Shown here one piece after another: positions 11,401 through 20,341 of a stretch of 31,268 nucleotides of DNA. The notes under the pieces were generated by a model. That model was given only the letters and a program-made list of their open reading frames with translations, did not search any database and was not told the DNA's origin. The position numbers and the translations under genes are program-made. Source of the DNA: Hypsibius dujardini (Eukaryota > Tardigrada > Eutardigrada > Parachela > Hypsibiidae); contig LRSR01004131.1 in the NCBI GenBank assembly GCA_001579985.1, positions 3,485-34,752 of the forward strand, read 5' to 3'. Positions within the stretch are counted from its first letter, which is position 1. Every line of letters begins with the position of its first letter.

Positions 11401-14400
11401 CATCTGCTGGTGGTCAGTTCGCCACTGATCGACTGGAAAAAATTCGAAGAACCGTCGCGACTAATGCATCAGCGGCGCGAGATTATGTTTGGGGAGCCAA
11501 CCACGCCTTATGAGGTATTACACATAATGCTTTCTGCACATCGTATCAAATAAAATTGCTCAGACGATTGATTTGGTAGAGAAACGAATTTGAAGTCACC
11601 TGTTATGAAGCCGTCGTGACTGTGGCTAAGGTAAGGTTATGTGGTCTCCATGGCACGGTCTAATACGAGAGGCACTACAAAAGTCTTGGTAATCGGTCAT
11701 TTAATCTGCACCAAGCTAGTGTTTTTTAAATCACTCAAGATAGATAGTTAGGTCATGACCTCATGAGCGGTAAATCCGAATTTGACGGACCTCTATTCAG
11801 GGATCTGAGAAGCGGAATTTGTTTTGGAAGACATACTTTTCAATAAGGTCGAGCAAAGGTCGAGTCCTTTTCCAGCTCGTGAATTGTGACCTTTATGATC
11901 CACCGGTTACCTAACACTACGAACGATCCTTCTTTCGAGCCCTGCAATGTACCGAAACTGAATTGACTAATCTAGATGACTTACCTGTCAATCACAAGTA
12001 TAGCACGCAGGTAAAGGAGTTGACTAGTAGAGTGGAAGAAATCGCTTAGCCCCGTTGTATTTTGGTAAAGATTTTACGACAGAAAACCAGGCCGGTTTCA
12101 GTGAACACGAGGAAGTTCATTTGTCAGTGACCTTTACGGAGGACTAGATAGAGAGCATCGTTTCAGCAGACCAGAAGGACTCCTAGTTCGTGAGGGACAC
12201 AGATATGGGAGCATGTTACCAAACACCCATACTCGGAAGGAATAAGATACCTAAGTGGGATCGAGATAATGTGGAAGTGGGAACCTTCTTAAAACGGTTT
12301 GAGCGTGTGAGAAAAGCGCAGAAATGGATGGACGCAGACACCTATTGCGACACTTACCCTTATCTCTGGAAGAAGGAACGGAGGACTGGTATTACCATCT
12401 AAATCGGCTTCCCCAGACATGGGCAGAATTAAAGGACATGATGCTGAGCAGATTTCGTTTGAGCCGGTTCCTGGAGCAGACAGAAAACTCATTAAAGGGC
12501 AGGACATTACGATGGGTTGAGTCCATAGATGATTATCACAACTCAATTTTGGCGCTGTTTTTTGAGCTGGAAGTTTTGGGAAAACTTCACTTATGCGGAA
12601 ACCAGAAGTTGATTGGCCGAAATAAAGTTATTGACACTCATTCACCGCACCGTACCAACTAAAGCCAGTCAGGTTTCTCTTGGATGCGTTCACTACATGG
12701 ACCGCGCAACATAGTTTGTAGCATACGAATGGAAAGCATCAACTGCGGATCGCCAGTGGATATTAGCAGAGCAAACACGACAGAGCTAAACCAAAGCGAT
12801 GAAATTAAAGCCGCGGCCGCAAAGGCTTTTATCACAGTCCAGACTCGGAAAAAGCACCTGAACTGATTATCGGAGCTATTCAGCCTAATTTTTCAACTTT
12901 GATAAGTAAGCAGTGCAAGATGGTGTTCAAAAGTTATTTCGTAGCAGAACTGCCACAAAGTCAAGAAGACTCCCGGAAAACTCACTTATACAAATGTGCA
13001 GCTCAGAGTCGCGAGTGGGAACTCGATTCTAACACGTAACGAACTCCAAAAAAAATCCTAACTCAGCCGGACTGTAAACAACATCCTACGCACATTTAGA
13101 CCGGGCACTTGAAGAGTATTATAAATCAGCAGTCTTGTCTACGAGTACCAAAACCTTAAATGTTCAACACTTCAGCATCTACGTCACTGAAATCATGAGC
13201 AAATTTTTATGTTTTGACAATTTTCAACAAGATCGAAATATAATTTGATAACAGCATTTTTGCAATTGTTAATTGAATTATAATAATCATGTCGCTTATG
13301 CCTCTAAATGGGAACATCTACCAATAACGAGCTAAAAATGAAAGAAGTTCAACCACACCTACGAATTTGCATATCTTACAACAGGTGCTGAACGAATCAT
13401 ACGATCCACGTGATGCCCGTTCGTTTAGTGGGCGTTATATGACGCAAAAAATGACAAACCGAACATACGAATTTCCCCTTCGACCGATAACCTTCACGGC
13501 CGGCGGAAGACGTTCAACTTTGGCCACCGTGCAATACTACGAAGCTTACAGCAATACCTTCAAGGTATATGAAAATGAGATTGATAGCTTTTTTACCCTT
13601 ATACTAACCTAAGTTGATTTTTGCAAAGCGGAAATTTAGAATCACCCCGTACTATGCTTTTTAAACAGCCCAATATTTAGGATTACAACAAATTATTTCA
13701 CCGTTTTGGTCGTGAGTACTTTTGTGTGTTGGAATATCAAACCTGGCAGATTCCAGTTTTCCTGACTTTCACTGTACAAAAGCCCATTTTCAAAACTAAT
13801 TCCAAGTAAAAAATGTTGACGCTGTCCTTTCTCCAATTTAGCATAACATAAATTTGCAACAGCTGATTCTTTCAAGAGGTCGAGGGGCGGAGCTTCTGTA
13901 CACCTGAGCACCATATAGCACTCATTAGCGCTTTCGAAAGGAAAATGCAGAAAACACCTATAGCTACAGTTTTTTGCACGTCCCCTGAACCCCTGAAAAT
14001 AATTCTGCTTTTGCCAATCGTAAATTCCACCAAACAAATGTTCTTGCGACTACACAAAAATGAAATAAAGTTTTGTAATCATCACAAATATGGGAAGATT
14101 TAAAAATAGTAAGATGTTGTTCTCAATTTCCGCTTTGAAAATCAACCCTGTTAAAATATTTTTTGCTTCAGATACTACTTACATACACTAGTGAAGACAA
14201 AGTTCTACAAAACATTTCAACCATCCCAGGTCGCTGGGCTCAAGGTGCGGTCATCCGGGACCGGCCCCGTTGCGGGATGAGAAATCAGTACTGTCCACCG
14301 TCAGCTACCTGGCTGATCATCCTCATTACTGCTCTGGCTGTCGTGGCATGTTTAGCTGTAACTCCCGCTGCTGGGATAATTTATTGGTACGTGCACATCG

Positions 14401-14561
14401 AGATGTTGTCGCCAGATTGTGGCGAGTTAAATGTGTTCTTTCAGTAATATCGCAAATGGGATTTTTTTTCAAGGCACCGAAACAACCAACGTCAAGGAGC
14501 TTTCCGTTTCTGGTACATTAAACCCGACAAAATCGGACTTCGGGCAGTCGGACCTATTTAA
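8427..14561 (+). CDS. Gene A: receptor guanylyl cyclase-like ectodomain receptor with no catalytic domain, complete, 526 aa
   Basis: Exons: 8427-8799, 9822-9863, 10189-10213, 10275-10585, 10930-10973, 11035-11073, 11169-11246, 11380-11514, 11580-11630, 13385-13564, 14172-14386, 14474-14561 (1581 nt, no internal stop, all GT-AG). Start: ATG just before a signal peptide (TLLVSLLNVFLW, likely cleavage after SGSAAA, about residue 36). Residues about 37-455 form an ANF-receptor ligand-binding domain. C90/C126 and C210/C255 sit where natriuretic-peptide receptors form two disulfides. N-glycosylation sequons include NYS, NYT, NDS, NES, NRT and NIS. The juxtamembrane motif DRPRCGMRNQYC (C460, C467) and a helix at about 471-497 follow. 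The tail is 28 residues after W498; it keeps RQGAFRFWYI and then departs from B and Z (KPDKIGLR). A cell-surface receptor for an unknown peptide; without kinase-homology or cyclase domains it should not make cGMP. Confidence 0.85.
8800..9056 (+). other. Open frame running through the exon 1 donor of gene A
   Basis: The exon 1 frame does not stop at the consensus donor GTAAGT (8800) but continues through the intron to a stop at 9054-9056. Gene B also stays open past its donor, to 20878. Unspliced RNA would give a secreted N-terminal fragment with a Cys-rich tail (NTYIRTC, RMGCLFESLKGF). I treat it as intron because the spliced route restores the family motif APLCAPSFAV, but retention is possible. 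Confidence 0.3.
9505..9800. repeat. Imperfect fold-back repeat in intron 1 of gene A
   Basis: The stretch about 9533-9567, with CAACGTTTATTTCGCCAT, is complementary to about 9731-9770, with AAAATAAACGTTG. The arms are roughly 35-45 nt with mismatches, separated by about 165 nt. The same arms exist in gene B intron 1 near 21480-21530 and 22400-22460, where a Tc1-like relic interrupts the loop. It is probably an old MITE-like element; exact ends are uncertain. Confidence 0.55.
9875..10111. mobile_element. Mariner-type MITE in intron 2 of gene A (short form)
   Basis: Inverted termini begin CGAGGGGCACTC on both sides and extend about 28 bp with mismatches. CGAGGGG followed by A-rich sequence is the type of end seen on some mariner-family elements. 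It is 237 bp, against 687 bp for the equivalent element in gene B, so most of the interior has been lost here. It starts only 12 bp after the 42-nt exon 2, yet the donor GTACGA stays intact. The dinucleotide next to both ends is TG rather than the usual TA. Confidence 0.75.
11666..11850. mobile_element. Truncated mariner-type MITE in intron 9 of gene A
   Basis: The left end TACGAGAGGCACTACAAAAG and about 180 bp of interior match the complete element at 24906-25583 in gene B. The match then stops near 11850, where sequence around a Gypsy Gag fragment follows. No right terminus is found before exon 10. The insertion therefore predates the A/B duplication, and the A copy was broken later. Confidence 0.65.
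12190..12866 (+). mobile_element. Ty3/Gypsy-type Gag remnant in intron 9 of gene A
   Basis: Two overlapping frames form one Gag-like segment: IPKWDRDNVEVGTFLKRFER in the first and SLEEGTEDWYYHLNRLPQTW followed by LKDMMLSRFRLSRFLEQT in the second, with a frameshift near 12350. The A/E-x-x-W-Y-x-x-L, then W-x-x-L, then F-x-x-R-F pattern is characteristic of retrotransposon Gag of the Ty3/Gypsy group. No protease, RT or integrase motif and no LTR pair was found, so this is a fragment. Flanking DNA from about 11850 to 13100 probably belongs to the same insertion because gene B lacks it. It lies in the same orientation as the gene. Confidence 0.65.
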
Positions 14562-14686
14562 ATAGCCTATTTTATTTCATTGTCGCTACGCCTTGATTGG
14601 TTGAAATTGAATATGAATCGAAATCGGGAACCCGTTGAGAAACTTATATAAAATTATATATTGCCTGTCATAAAATATCGATTTTA

Positions 14687-14692
14687 AATAAA
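14687..14692 (+). terminator. Poly(A) signal AATAAA downstream of gene A
   Basis: The hexamer lies 126 nt after the stop codon of gene A, in an AT-rich stretch, with a further weaker A-rich candidate near 14723. It is a plausible 3' end for the short-tailed transcript. In gene B I see no AATAAA within several hundred bases of the stop. Confidence 0.45.
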
Positions 14693-14699
14693 AGGGTCG

Positions 14700-15679
14700 T
14701 TTTTCAGCATTTAATATTATTTTAAATAAATTAACAACATTATGAGGGAAGGGCACTGGAATGGGGCCCGATCTCAGACTAACACAGGTAAATATTCCCT
14801 TGTGAGTTGAACGTTTAAAGTTATAAGAATTTCTAGCTGGAAGTCTTAATTTGGGATGCGATATTTGGGATGCTACTACAATCAACTTTAACTGAGATTT
14901 GTGAAATAGAATTGTGTCTCTGTAAAACCAAATGTTAATTGAAACAAAAACATAAGCTATTTAGTTAGAAAACTATAATACAAAAAACTGTTTTGATGAT
15001 TCTCATTTTAATTTTCGTTAGTTATCGAATATTTAAACATACTTGTGTATCAAAATGTTGATTAAATGAATGAAAAATTACTGCAAGTTGTAAAGGGAAG
15101 TGTCAATAGCAAAACGGGATGCGAAAGGGTGTGATAATAGTGAAAGGGAGTGAAAGGTGTGCAGACAAGTCGAGATAGATTACCGATTCAGAAGGAGATA
15201 CTGCAGAAAGAAAATCTGCGAAGCTAAGAATGAGGAGCTAATTCGGAAAACACTGGATAACTGCTTCTCTCTGATTGTGAATATGAATACTTTCATTTTT
15301 GAGAAGGGTTTTATTTCACGATTTCTGACACTACCCTGCTCATCGGTTTGGAATGGATTAGGGTGAGCAGAATCTCTCTTGGGTACTATCGGGCGAAACT
15401 CTGGGCCATTCTTAGGTCAGCCGTGTAACATCCGAGTGACATGCTAGAAAGGAGCTACAGAAGAGCTGAACAACCCTGCCCGCGGCATCTGAAAAGACCT
15501 ACCCATGTAGATTCAATATAAAGAGGAAATGTTTCATGGGCTTTGAACTTTCTCAGATTACGTTTTTGCAGCTTCGCCAATGAAAAACATTTTATAAAAT
15601 ATGACTAATATTGAATGAAGTCATGAAAATGAAAGGTGAATGCTATGCTCACAACCCACGCAATATTTTTAATCATTAA
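14700..15679. other. Intergenic DNA downstream of gene A, nothing recognised
   Basis: No open frame here resembles a known domain, and no receptor exon or element terminus is visible. A 69-codon plus-strand frame at 15157-15366 reads as basic, low-complexity chance coding. Gene A's duplicated block ended at about 14519, so this is unrelated to the DNA after gene B. Confidence 0.5.
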
Positions 15680-16049
15680 CAGCTATGTACACAACCTTTT
15701 TTCGCCAATTGTTGGACACAACCTTTAGCTATGTCAAAACCTTTCCCCGAAAACCCATCAAAGAATATAATTAAGGTCGTCGCCACAAAAAATCTTTGTT
15801 CATACAGGCAACGCCTTCCTGCACATTGCAAACCCGTCCCGATTCGGAATATCTGTTTGTGTGTCGTCGTATTAAATAGCATTTACGATCTGTAATATGC
15901 CACATACTTCTTTAGGCATTACATCCAGTACAACTGAATCATATATTAGAAATAACGAAAAACTAGAGAATAACAATGACGTCAATGCCATGCTCCAAGC
16001 TGAGTATGAGAACGAGGCGATGGATAACAAAAGGTTGTGTACATAGCAG
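15680..16049. mobile_element. MITE with 21-bp inverted ends
   Basis: CAGCTATGTACACAACC at 15680 is repeated inverted at 16029-16049; 20 of 21 positions pair. The interior (about 330 bp) has no transposase frame. No clear target-site duplication is visible, so the superfamily is not assigned. It lies immediately upstream of a receptor exon fragment. Confidence 0.75.
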
Positions 16050-16088
16050 GGCCTAAAATAGCGAAAAACTAATGATCTACAACCCCAT

Positions 16089-16112
16089 GGGGGCGGGGCG
16101 CTTCCCGCCCCC
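16089..16112. repeat. GC-rich perfect hairpin
   Basis: GGGGGCGGG at 16089-16097 pairs perfectly with CCCGCCCCC at 16104-16112 across a 6-nt loop, in an otherwise AT-rich neighbourhood. It lies between the MITE end and the exon fragment. Function unknown. Confidence 0.7.
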
Positions 16113-16121
16113 AATGACCAA

Positions 16122-16284
16122 GTAAACGGGTCTTCACGAGCCAGCCGCAGTTTCGAGCAATGCCGTGTTCCGCTGGAGTAGCTCTACCGTCGTCGCTCCG
16201 AGTTTGAGTTCCTCAATATCTTTACAGACTCCTCCAAAGATAGCTTCACCCCTGCCTTAATCGCAGCCACGAAATTTTCTCACA
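16122..16284 (+). pseudogene. Isolated receptor exon-4 fragment
   Basis: The second half of exon 4 is recognisable: EQCRVPLE, then a TAG stop at 16179-16181 where genes A and B have a Leu or Gln codon, then RRSEFEFLNIFTDSSKDSF and ALIAATKFS. The splice donor GTGAGT is kept after 16284. No exon 5 follows before retroelement sequence, although an exon-11 fragment occurs at 17803. The two may be remains of one copy broken up by the DIRS-like insertion. Confidence 0.85.
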
Positions 16285-16690
16285 GTGAGTCCCGCAGCAC
16301 TATTGTTTTTCCCTTCTTGTGATGTATAGTCTTGTATTCTCCCTATTCTCTTGTAGTTTGTATATGCATCAAGCATAAATGAGACGCTACATTTTTAAAG
16401 AATACAATAGCGATTCATTAAAAAAATAAACTTTTCGATCTTCGTAAATTTTTATTTTTCCAAAAAAAGAACACTTTTCTGGGTAGTCAACGGAACATCG
16501 CTGTCGGAAAATTAATTTATTATTTTAGTTTGTTCGGGATAGTATCAAAGTTTGTTAAGTTAAATTATTTTGCAAAAATGACATTTTTACGGTCAAAATC
16601 AGGGAAATGGAGTTTTCCAGTGTTTTCCTAATTTTAAAATTCTGCCAGAAAAAAGTTTTCAAATCTTTCAAAATCATCATGAATATCACT
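16285..16690. other. AT-rich stretch without a recognised gene
   Basis: This lies between the exon-4 fragment and the Gag-like frame. It may be remaining intron 4 of the broken receptor copy or the left untranslated end of the DIRS-like element. I found no match to the element's 3' tail in either orientation here, so no left inverted terminal repeat is seen. Confidence 0.4.
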
Positions 16691-16720
16691 TTATTAAAAA
16701 AAATACAAAAATGAGGACAT

Positions 16721-17655
16721 TTGGGTTTGGACAAAAAGCTATTCGTCCCGCAACTCAAGGAAATGCTCGACGAAATGAACGAACCGACAACCGGTCTGAA
16801 AAGTGACTTCATCGAACGCATCATCGCCGACCAGGTCCAGAATCCGGACGTGACTCTGCCCATGGACGGTCCATCAGTAAGGAGCTCTACATCAGCCCCA
16901 GTCACAGGCTTGTCTGCCTCATCCGTTGCCGTCCCGTTATCCAATCCCATCGCAGCCCTGGTGCACCGTTTCGACCTACGCCCACAGGCTATCACCATTT
17001 TCGAAGCAGCAGCGTTTACATCCAGTTTCGACGTGGAGCTAATGTCTCATGAAGTTGTCGGTACACTCGACATGTTGTTTGCTGACTTCCTCAAAATTCA
17101 AAACTAGTTGAAAGAAGGAGAGATCCTGTCGCAAGCCCTGCCCGTGAACTCACATCCAGGTCTCCTCCCCACTCCTCACCCTCACAATCGTCTCCCTCGA
17201 TGCACGCTCTGTCAGGTGGGATCGATGGAGAATCAGATGAAGGAAAGTACAATTACGTTTTATCAATCAAACACGCAAGAGACTTGCCACGTCCACACAA
17301 TTCAATCAATCCAAAATGCCGTGGTGTTGAAAAGAAAGTTTCTGCGCTCAGTATTTCCTTGAACGAGTTTTCCGTTGAATCCATTAAATTATTGTCAAGA
17401 TTGAATGCCATTGAGGAATACGCTGAAGTTCGTCAAGAGTACACCGTATACCTAAAATGTCTTTTACACAAATGCCTTGATTACTTTGATAGCCCAGTTC
17501 TCAAATTCGATAACGAGTTTCGCCAAAAAATTAAGCACACGCAAGATTTTCTTTCAGACATTGACGCTCGCCGCACTCTGAGCGACCGCTATTTTCACTC
17601 TCTGACGCTTACAGGCAGCCAAACATTCACTAACACGAGCAATCAGCACACCTAA
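16721..17655 (+). pseudogene. DIRS-like element: Gag-like region with SAP-like motif
   Basis: Two frames follow one another. The first (16721-17107) begins KLFVPQLKEMLDEMNEPTTG followed by KSDFIERI, which fits the L-x-V-x-x-L-K-x-x-L...T-G-x-K-x-x-L/F-x-x-R pattern of SAP DNA-binding motifs; it then becomes Ser/Ala/Pro-rich. The second (17200-17655) encodes a charged helical segment, for example LSRLNAIEEYAEVRQEY and KFDNEFRQKIKHTQDFL, resembling the structural part of a Gag. A stop at 17105 and a frame change separate them. Part of the second frame is repeated in the deleted copy at 7380-7604. It belongs to the same relic as the RT and recombinase downstream. Confidence 0.55.
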
Positions 17656-17750
17656 CCACCCAGACAGGCCGTGCCTTTTGGAACGGAAGAGCCAGGCAAC
17701 CCCGCGAGCGAAAAAATCTGCACAAAAATGGCAGACTTAAGACTCTTGTA

Positions 17751-18139
17751 GACCCTGCTACTACGCCGATCGCTGTGCCACTTGCGACGGAAACCACCAT
17801 AGATGCTATTTACGTACAATTCCGACGACAACATGCTGCGAAATTCGTCTGTATCAAATTCAAGCCGCGGGGCTCAAGGCGTAATCATCCCAGACTGGCC
17901 TCGCTGCGGGCTGAGCAATCAGTATTACTCTCACTTACGTCTCTGGTCCATATTATTATTAATCCAAATTTCAATAGGAAATATTTAGCTTCTAAATTAA
18001 GTTATAACTTGCCTTACATTGCCGAGAAACCAAAAAAGCTATTTGTCCCGCAACCGAAAGAAATTCTTGACAATATAAAAGACTGTCGTGGACCCTGCTA
18101 CTACGCCGATCGCTGTGCCACTTGCGACGGAAACCACCA
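17751..18139 (+). repeat. 49-bp perfect direct repeats flanking the captured exon
   Basis: The repeats are 17751-17799 and 18091-18139, identical over 49 bp starting GACCCTGCTACTACGCC, with weaker similarity extending about 10 bp further left. They are 340 bp apart and bracket the receptor exon-11 fragment. This length is far beyond an ordinary target-site duplication. Confidence 0.9.
17803..17950 (+). pseudogene. Receptor exon-11 fragment inside the DIRS-like element
   Basis: The 61-codon frame from 17803 reads MLFTYNSDDNMLRNSS, then GAQGVIIPDWPRCGLSNQYY, matching exon 11 of gene Z (LFTYNTDDPVLRNSS, IIPDRPRCGLSNQYC) more closely than A or B. The match starts exactly at the exon boundary, after an AG, and fades in the transmembrane segment (W conserved, then ILLLI). 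The second juxtamembrane Cys is Tyr here. The upstream flank is retroelement zinc-knuckle DNA, not intron. Confidence 0.85.
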
Positions 18140-18514
18140 CGGTACCTCTTGCGCCAACCAGCGACAGAGAGGAAATCGTTAAAAACACTTAAAATCGTTC
18201 AGTTTTTGACCTTACTGTGACGTGTACTAGTGATGACCGGCCTCCTGATATCTTTTCTACTCACTCTCTCTACCCTGCAGACGTCTCTCATTAGTTAACT
18301 GCAATTTTTTCTCCCTTTGTTCATTAACACAAAACATTTCACTGTGGGATTAGCTGTTACGTGACAATTTCGATAAGACATTTTTAATAAATGACATCGC
18401 CGGGAGATTTCACATTGTTGACGACATGACTACCATAAACGCCGAATTCAAACCTCAAATAGACCAGATTTCAGAGAAGAAATAAAGCTATAACGTCATT
18501 GTCTCTAATCTTCA

Positions 18515-18860
18515 ATGCCAAAAGGCATTCACGCCGTAGGCGCAGTTGAAAAGAAAGTCACAGGTGTCACACGCCCGATAACAGATTACAGTCAACCGGC
18601 AAGCCGATTCTCTGAATTTTCACCTCACTTACAATAGATTTTTGTTTGAGTCAGTAGACGATGCCCTTTCCTTGAGCGCGGCAGGATGCTGTTATGCAGT
18701 AATTGATATTGAGTCCGCTTTTCGATGGGTGCTTCTTTTTCCCCCTCACCGCATGCTGCAAGGAATTCGAAGGGCCTTCGATAATGAGTTTGAAAAGGAT
18801 TACGTAGACAATTTTCTTTGTTTCGTTCTTGCATGTTCCCCCTTTATTTTCTTTTGAATC
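18515..18860 (+). pseudogene. DIRS/Ngaro-like reverse-transcriptase fragment
   Basis: The first frame reads KKVTGVTRPITDYSQP, the RPI-x-D-x-S block at the start of DIRS-type RTs. After a stop and frame shift near 18635, the second frame reads FESVDDALSLS and AVIDIESAFRWVLLFPPHRM (motif A, D-I-x-S-A-F-R), then DYVDNFLCFVLACSPFIFF, corresponding to the LPFGLRSAPxIF block. The YxDD catalytic motif and the RNase H are absent: the region between here and the recombinase is deleted or decayed. Order Gag, RT, recombinase fits DIRS-type elements. Confidence 0.75.
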
Positions 18861-19169
18861 TCAAGTGCTATCGCGCGTATGATGCGCAGAGATCGTATTA
18901 AAAACATCAATGACAGCGACAACGCAGCAGACTCGGAAATCGCAACGGAAAATCCTATTTTCTGTATATAATTTGTATCTGTCTAACAAACTAAAATCAC
19001 TTCCAGCTAATGCACAAACAATAGCTTTATAAATTTCCTTCTTTTCAAATTTTTTTATCCGAAATCAATCAAAAAACGCTAGAATTTGCAACGGTCAATA
19101 ATTACGTAGGCAGTTGAAGTCCTTTCACAACTTGCACGGTTACTGGGAATTCGATTTCACACACTCTCG
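18861..19169. other. Decayed interior of the DIRS-like element
   Basis: Between the RT fragment and the recombinase there are only short frames. This is where RNase H and, in many DIRS elements, a methyltransferase-like domain would be coded; neither is recognisable in about 300 bp. Confidence 0.4.
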
Positions 19170-19841
19170 AACAGGTTCCCAAAGAGAAGCCCATACACAA
19201 AAATCGGAATCGATCTGGCTGTCTTGCACAAAATTTATGACGTATTAGGTCACGTGAATGAAATTAAACGTGTTTGTTTTTGGTGTGCATGTCTGATTCT
19301 CTTTTACACAATGTTAAGACGTTCTAACATTTTCTACCCTCAAAAGAAGATAAACGCTATCCGCTGGTGCGATGTGATCCCTTCCGGTAATAATCTTAAT
19401 TTACGTAAAACGCAAATCAACACAACACATTACAAAGGTGTCACGTTCAGTTTGCTTCTCCCACGTCCCAGGATGACACCTTCTGCCCGACTACCTCGGT
19501 CCTCACCCTGCTGAAGCCAACTTCTCATGCCCTACGCGATTCCCCGCTGTTTTCAATCACCCCCAGCGCAAAACATAAACCATACACAGCACAACCCTTT
19601 TCAACAACCTTCAAGGAGCTGCTCGCCCTCGCCTGGTACTTCTGTCAACCTTTTTATCATTCACTCCTTTCGTCGAAGTGCGGCAACATTTGCTTCTACT
19701 GCCGGCATTTTCGACGACCTAATGAAAGTACAAGGAATCTGGCGGAGCTCCTGTTATCAACGCTACATCAATCGCGACGCTGAGTTACGTCAACAGTTTG
19801 CTGTTCTGCTGAAGCATGCAGTCACCGCCTCCCTCTCCTGA
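19170..19841 (+). pseudogene. DIRS-like element: tyrosine recombinase, frameshifted
   Basis: The first part (from about 19180) reads IDLAVLHKIYDVLGHVNEIK, then LILFYTMLRRSNIFYPQ, the 'LLRxSNL' helix with the first catalytic-type Arg, followed by INAIRWCDVIPSGNNL. After frame changes near 19470 and 19630 the C-terminal catalytic part reads IIHSFRRSAATFA (H-x-x-R box), FDDLMKVQGIWRSSCYQRYI (W and the probable nucleophile Tyr) and ends at 19841. This enzyme integrates DIRS, Ngaro and PAT-type retroelements without an integrase. The frameshifts make it inactive. The same C-terminus is found at about 7700-7895. Confidence 0.8.
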
Positions 19842-19968
19842 TGTTCTTTTGGGGTTTCGGGGATGTATGGCCGCCACAACGGCCGGGGTTCGCCTTCGGT
19901 ATCGATGATGCCAATAAGGAGAAAACCCTTACTCCCCTGAACATTAACTTCCCTCCGTAGGAAACAGT
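19842..19968 (+). mobile_element. 3' end of the DIRS-like element
   Basis: The tail after the recombinase stop contains GGCCGGGGTTCGCCTTC and CCCTTACTCCCCTGAAC. It is shared with the copy ending at about 8022 and, inverted, with 6036-6135, which all end near GGAAAC. That shared end point suggests the real terminus of the element lies near 19968. Confidence 0.65.
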
Positions 19969-20129
19969 TGTGTGCAAACCGAATCCCAAATGGTATAGAC
20001 AAAATCAATTACACAAATGTCAAACGTGTAAAGAGTGCCAGTATGGAGACACAACATTTTTGGACAGCGATTTCAATAACCTTTATTAAACGGGTCCTAC
20101 TTCGGAGCCCGTTCTAAGCTGATTATGAT

Positions 20130-20335
20130 TACATTTTATTACCAAACAGCAAGGCTTGAAGATTTTGCAAAGTCCCCGGGATGAGGATAAGCCCTGAATC
20201 CATAAACACATTTGTGTAATTTTTTGCCCTCAAGACGTAGACCTGATTTGAATGTGGCAATCGAAGCATATCCAGGTGGTATGCCTTTAATATAACTATT
20301 TTTATCATCGAAGCCCAAAGCCGTGAAGCACTGGA
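20130..20335 (-). mobile_element. Copia-type reverse-transcriptase scrap, antisense, upstream of gene B
   Basis: The minus-strand translation includes FDDKNSYIKGIPPGYASIAT and LEGKKLHKCVYGFRAYP, resembling the FDVKNAFLxG ... QPPGF ... LKKALYGLKQ stretch of Ty1/Copia RT. It is the duplicate of 8185-8420. The motif FDDKNSY is better kept here than in the A copy. The scrap reaches within about 15 bp of the gene B start codon, so it forms the immediate 5' flank. Confidence 0.65.
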
Positions 20336-20341
20336 CACGAC

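Larger units (their letters stand above)
17741..18183 (+). pseudogene. DIRS-like element: duplicated zinc-knuckle region carrying a captured receptor exon
   Basis: A Cys/His block CRPCYYADRCATCDGNHH occurs at about 17747-17800 and again at 18083-18140, where it continues HGTSCANQRQRGNR to a stop at 18181-18183. Between the two are a receptor exon-11 fragment (17803-17950), AT-rich DNA and a second, partial SAP-like motif KKLFVPQPKEILDN (about 18030-18078). The block looks like a nucleic-acid-binding zinc knuckle at the end of a Gag. The duplication and insertion break any original frame. Confidence 0.6.

Noticed and set aside
13693-14057. Minus-strand frames of 114 and 61 codons in intron 10 of gene A
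   Set aside because: They lie in an intron, the second is in another frame of the same DNA, and the corresponding DNA in gene B does not keep them. Treated as chance coding.
16555-16998. Minus-strand 147-codon frame opposite the Gag-like frame
   Set aside because: It mostly mirrors the plus-strand SAP-like Gag frame, which has a recognisable motif; the minus reading has none.
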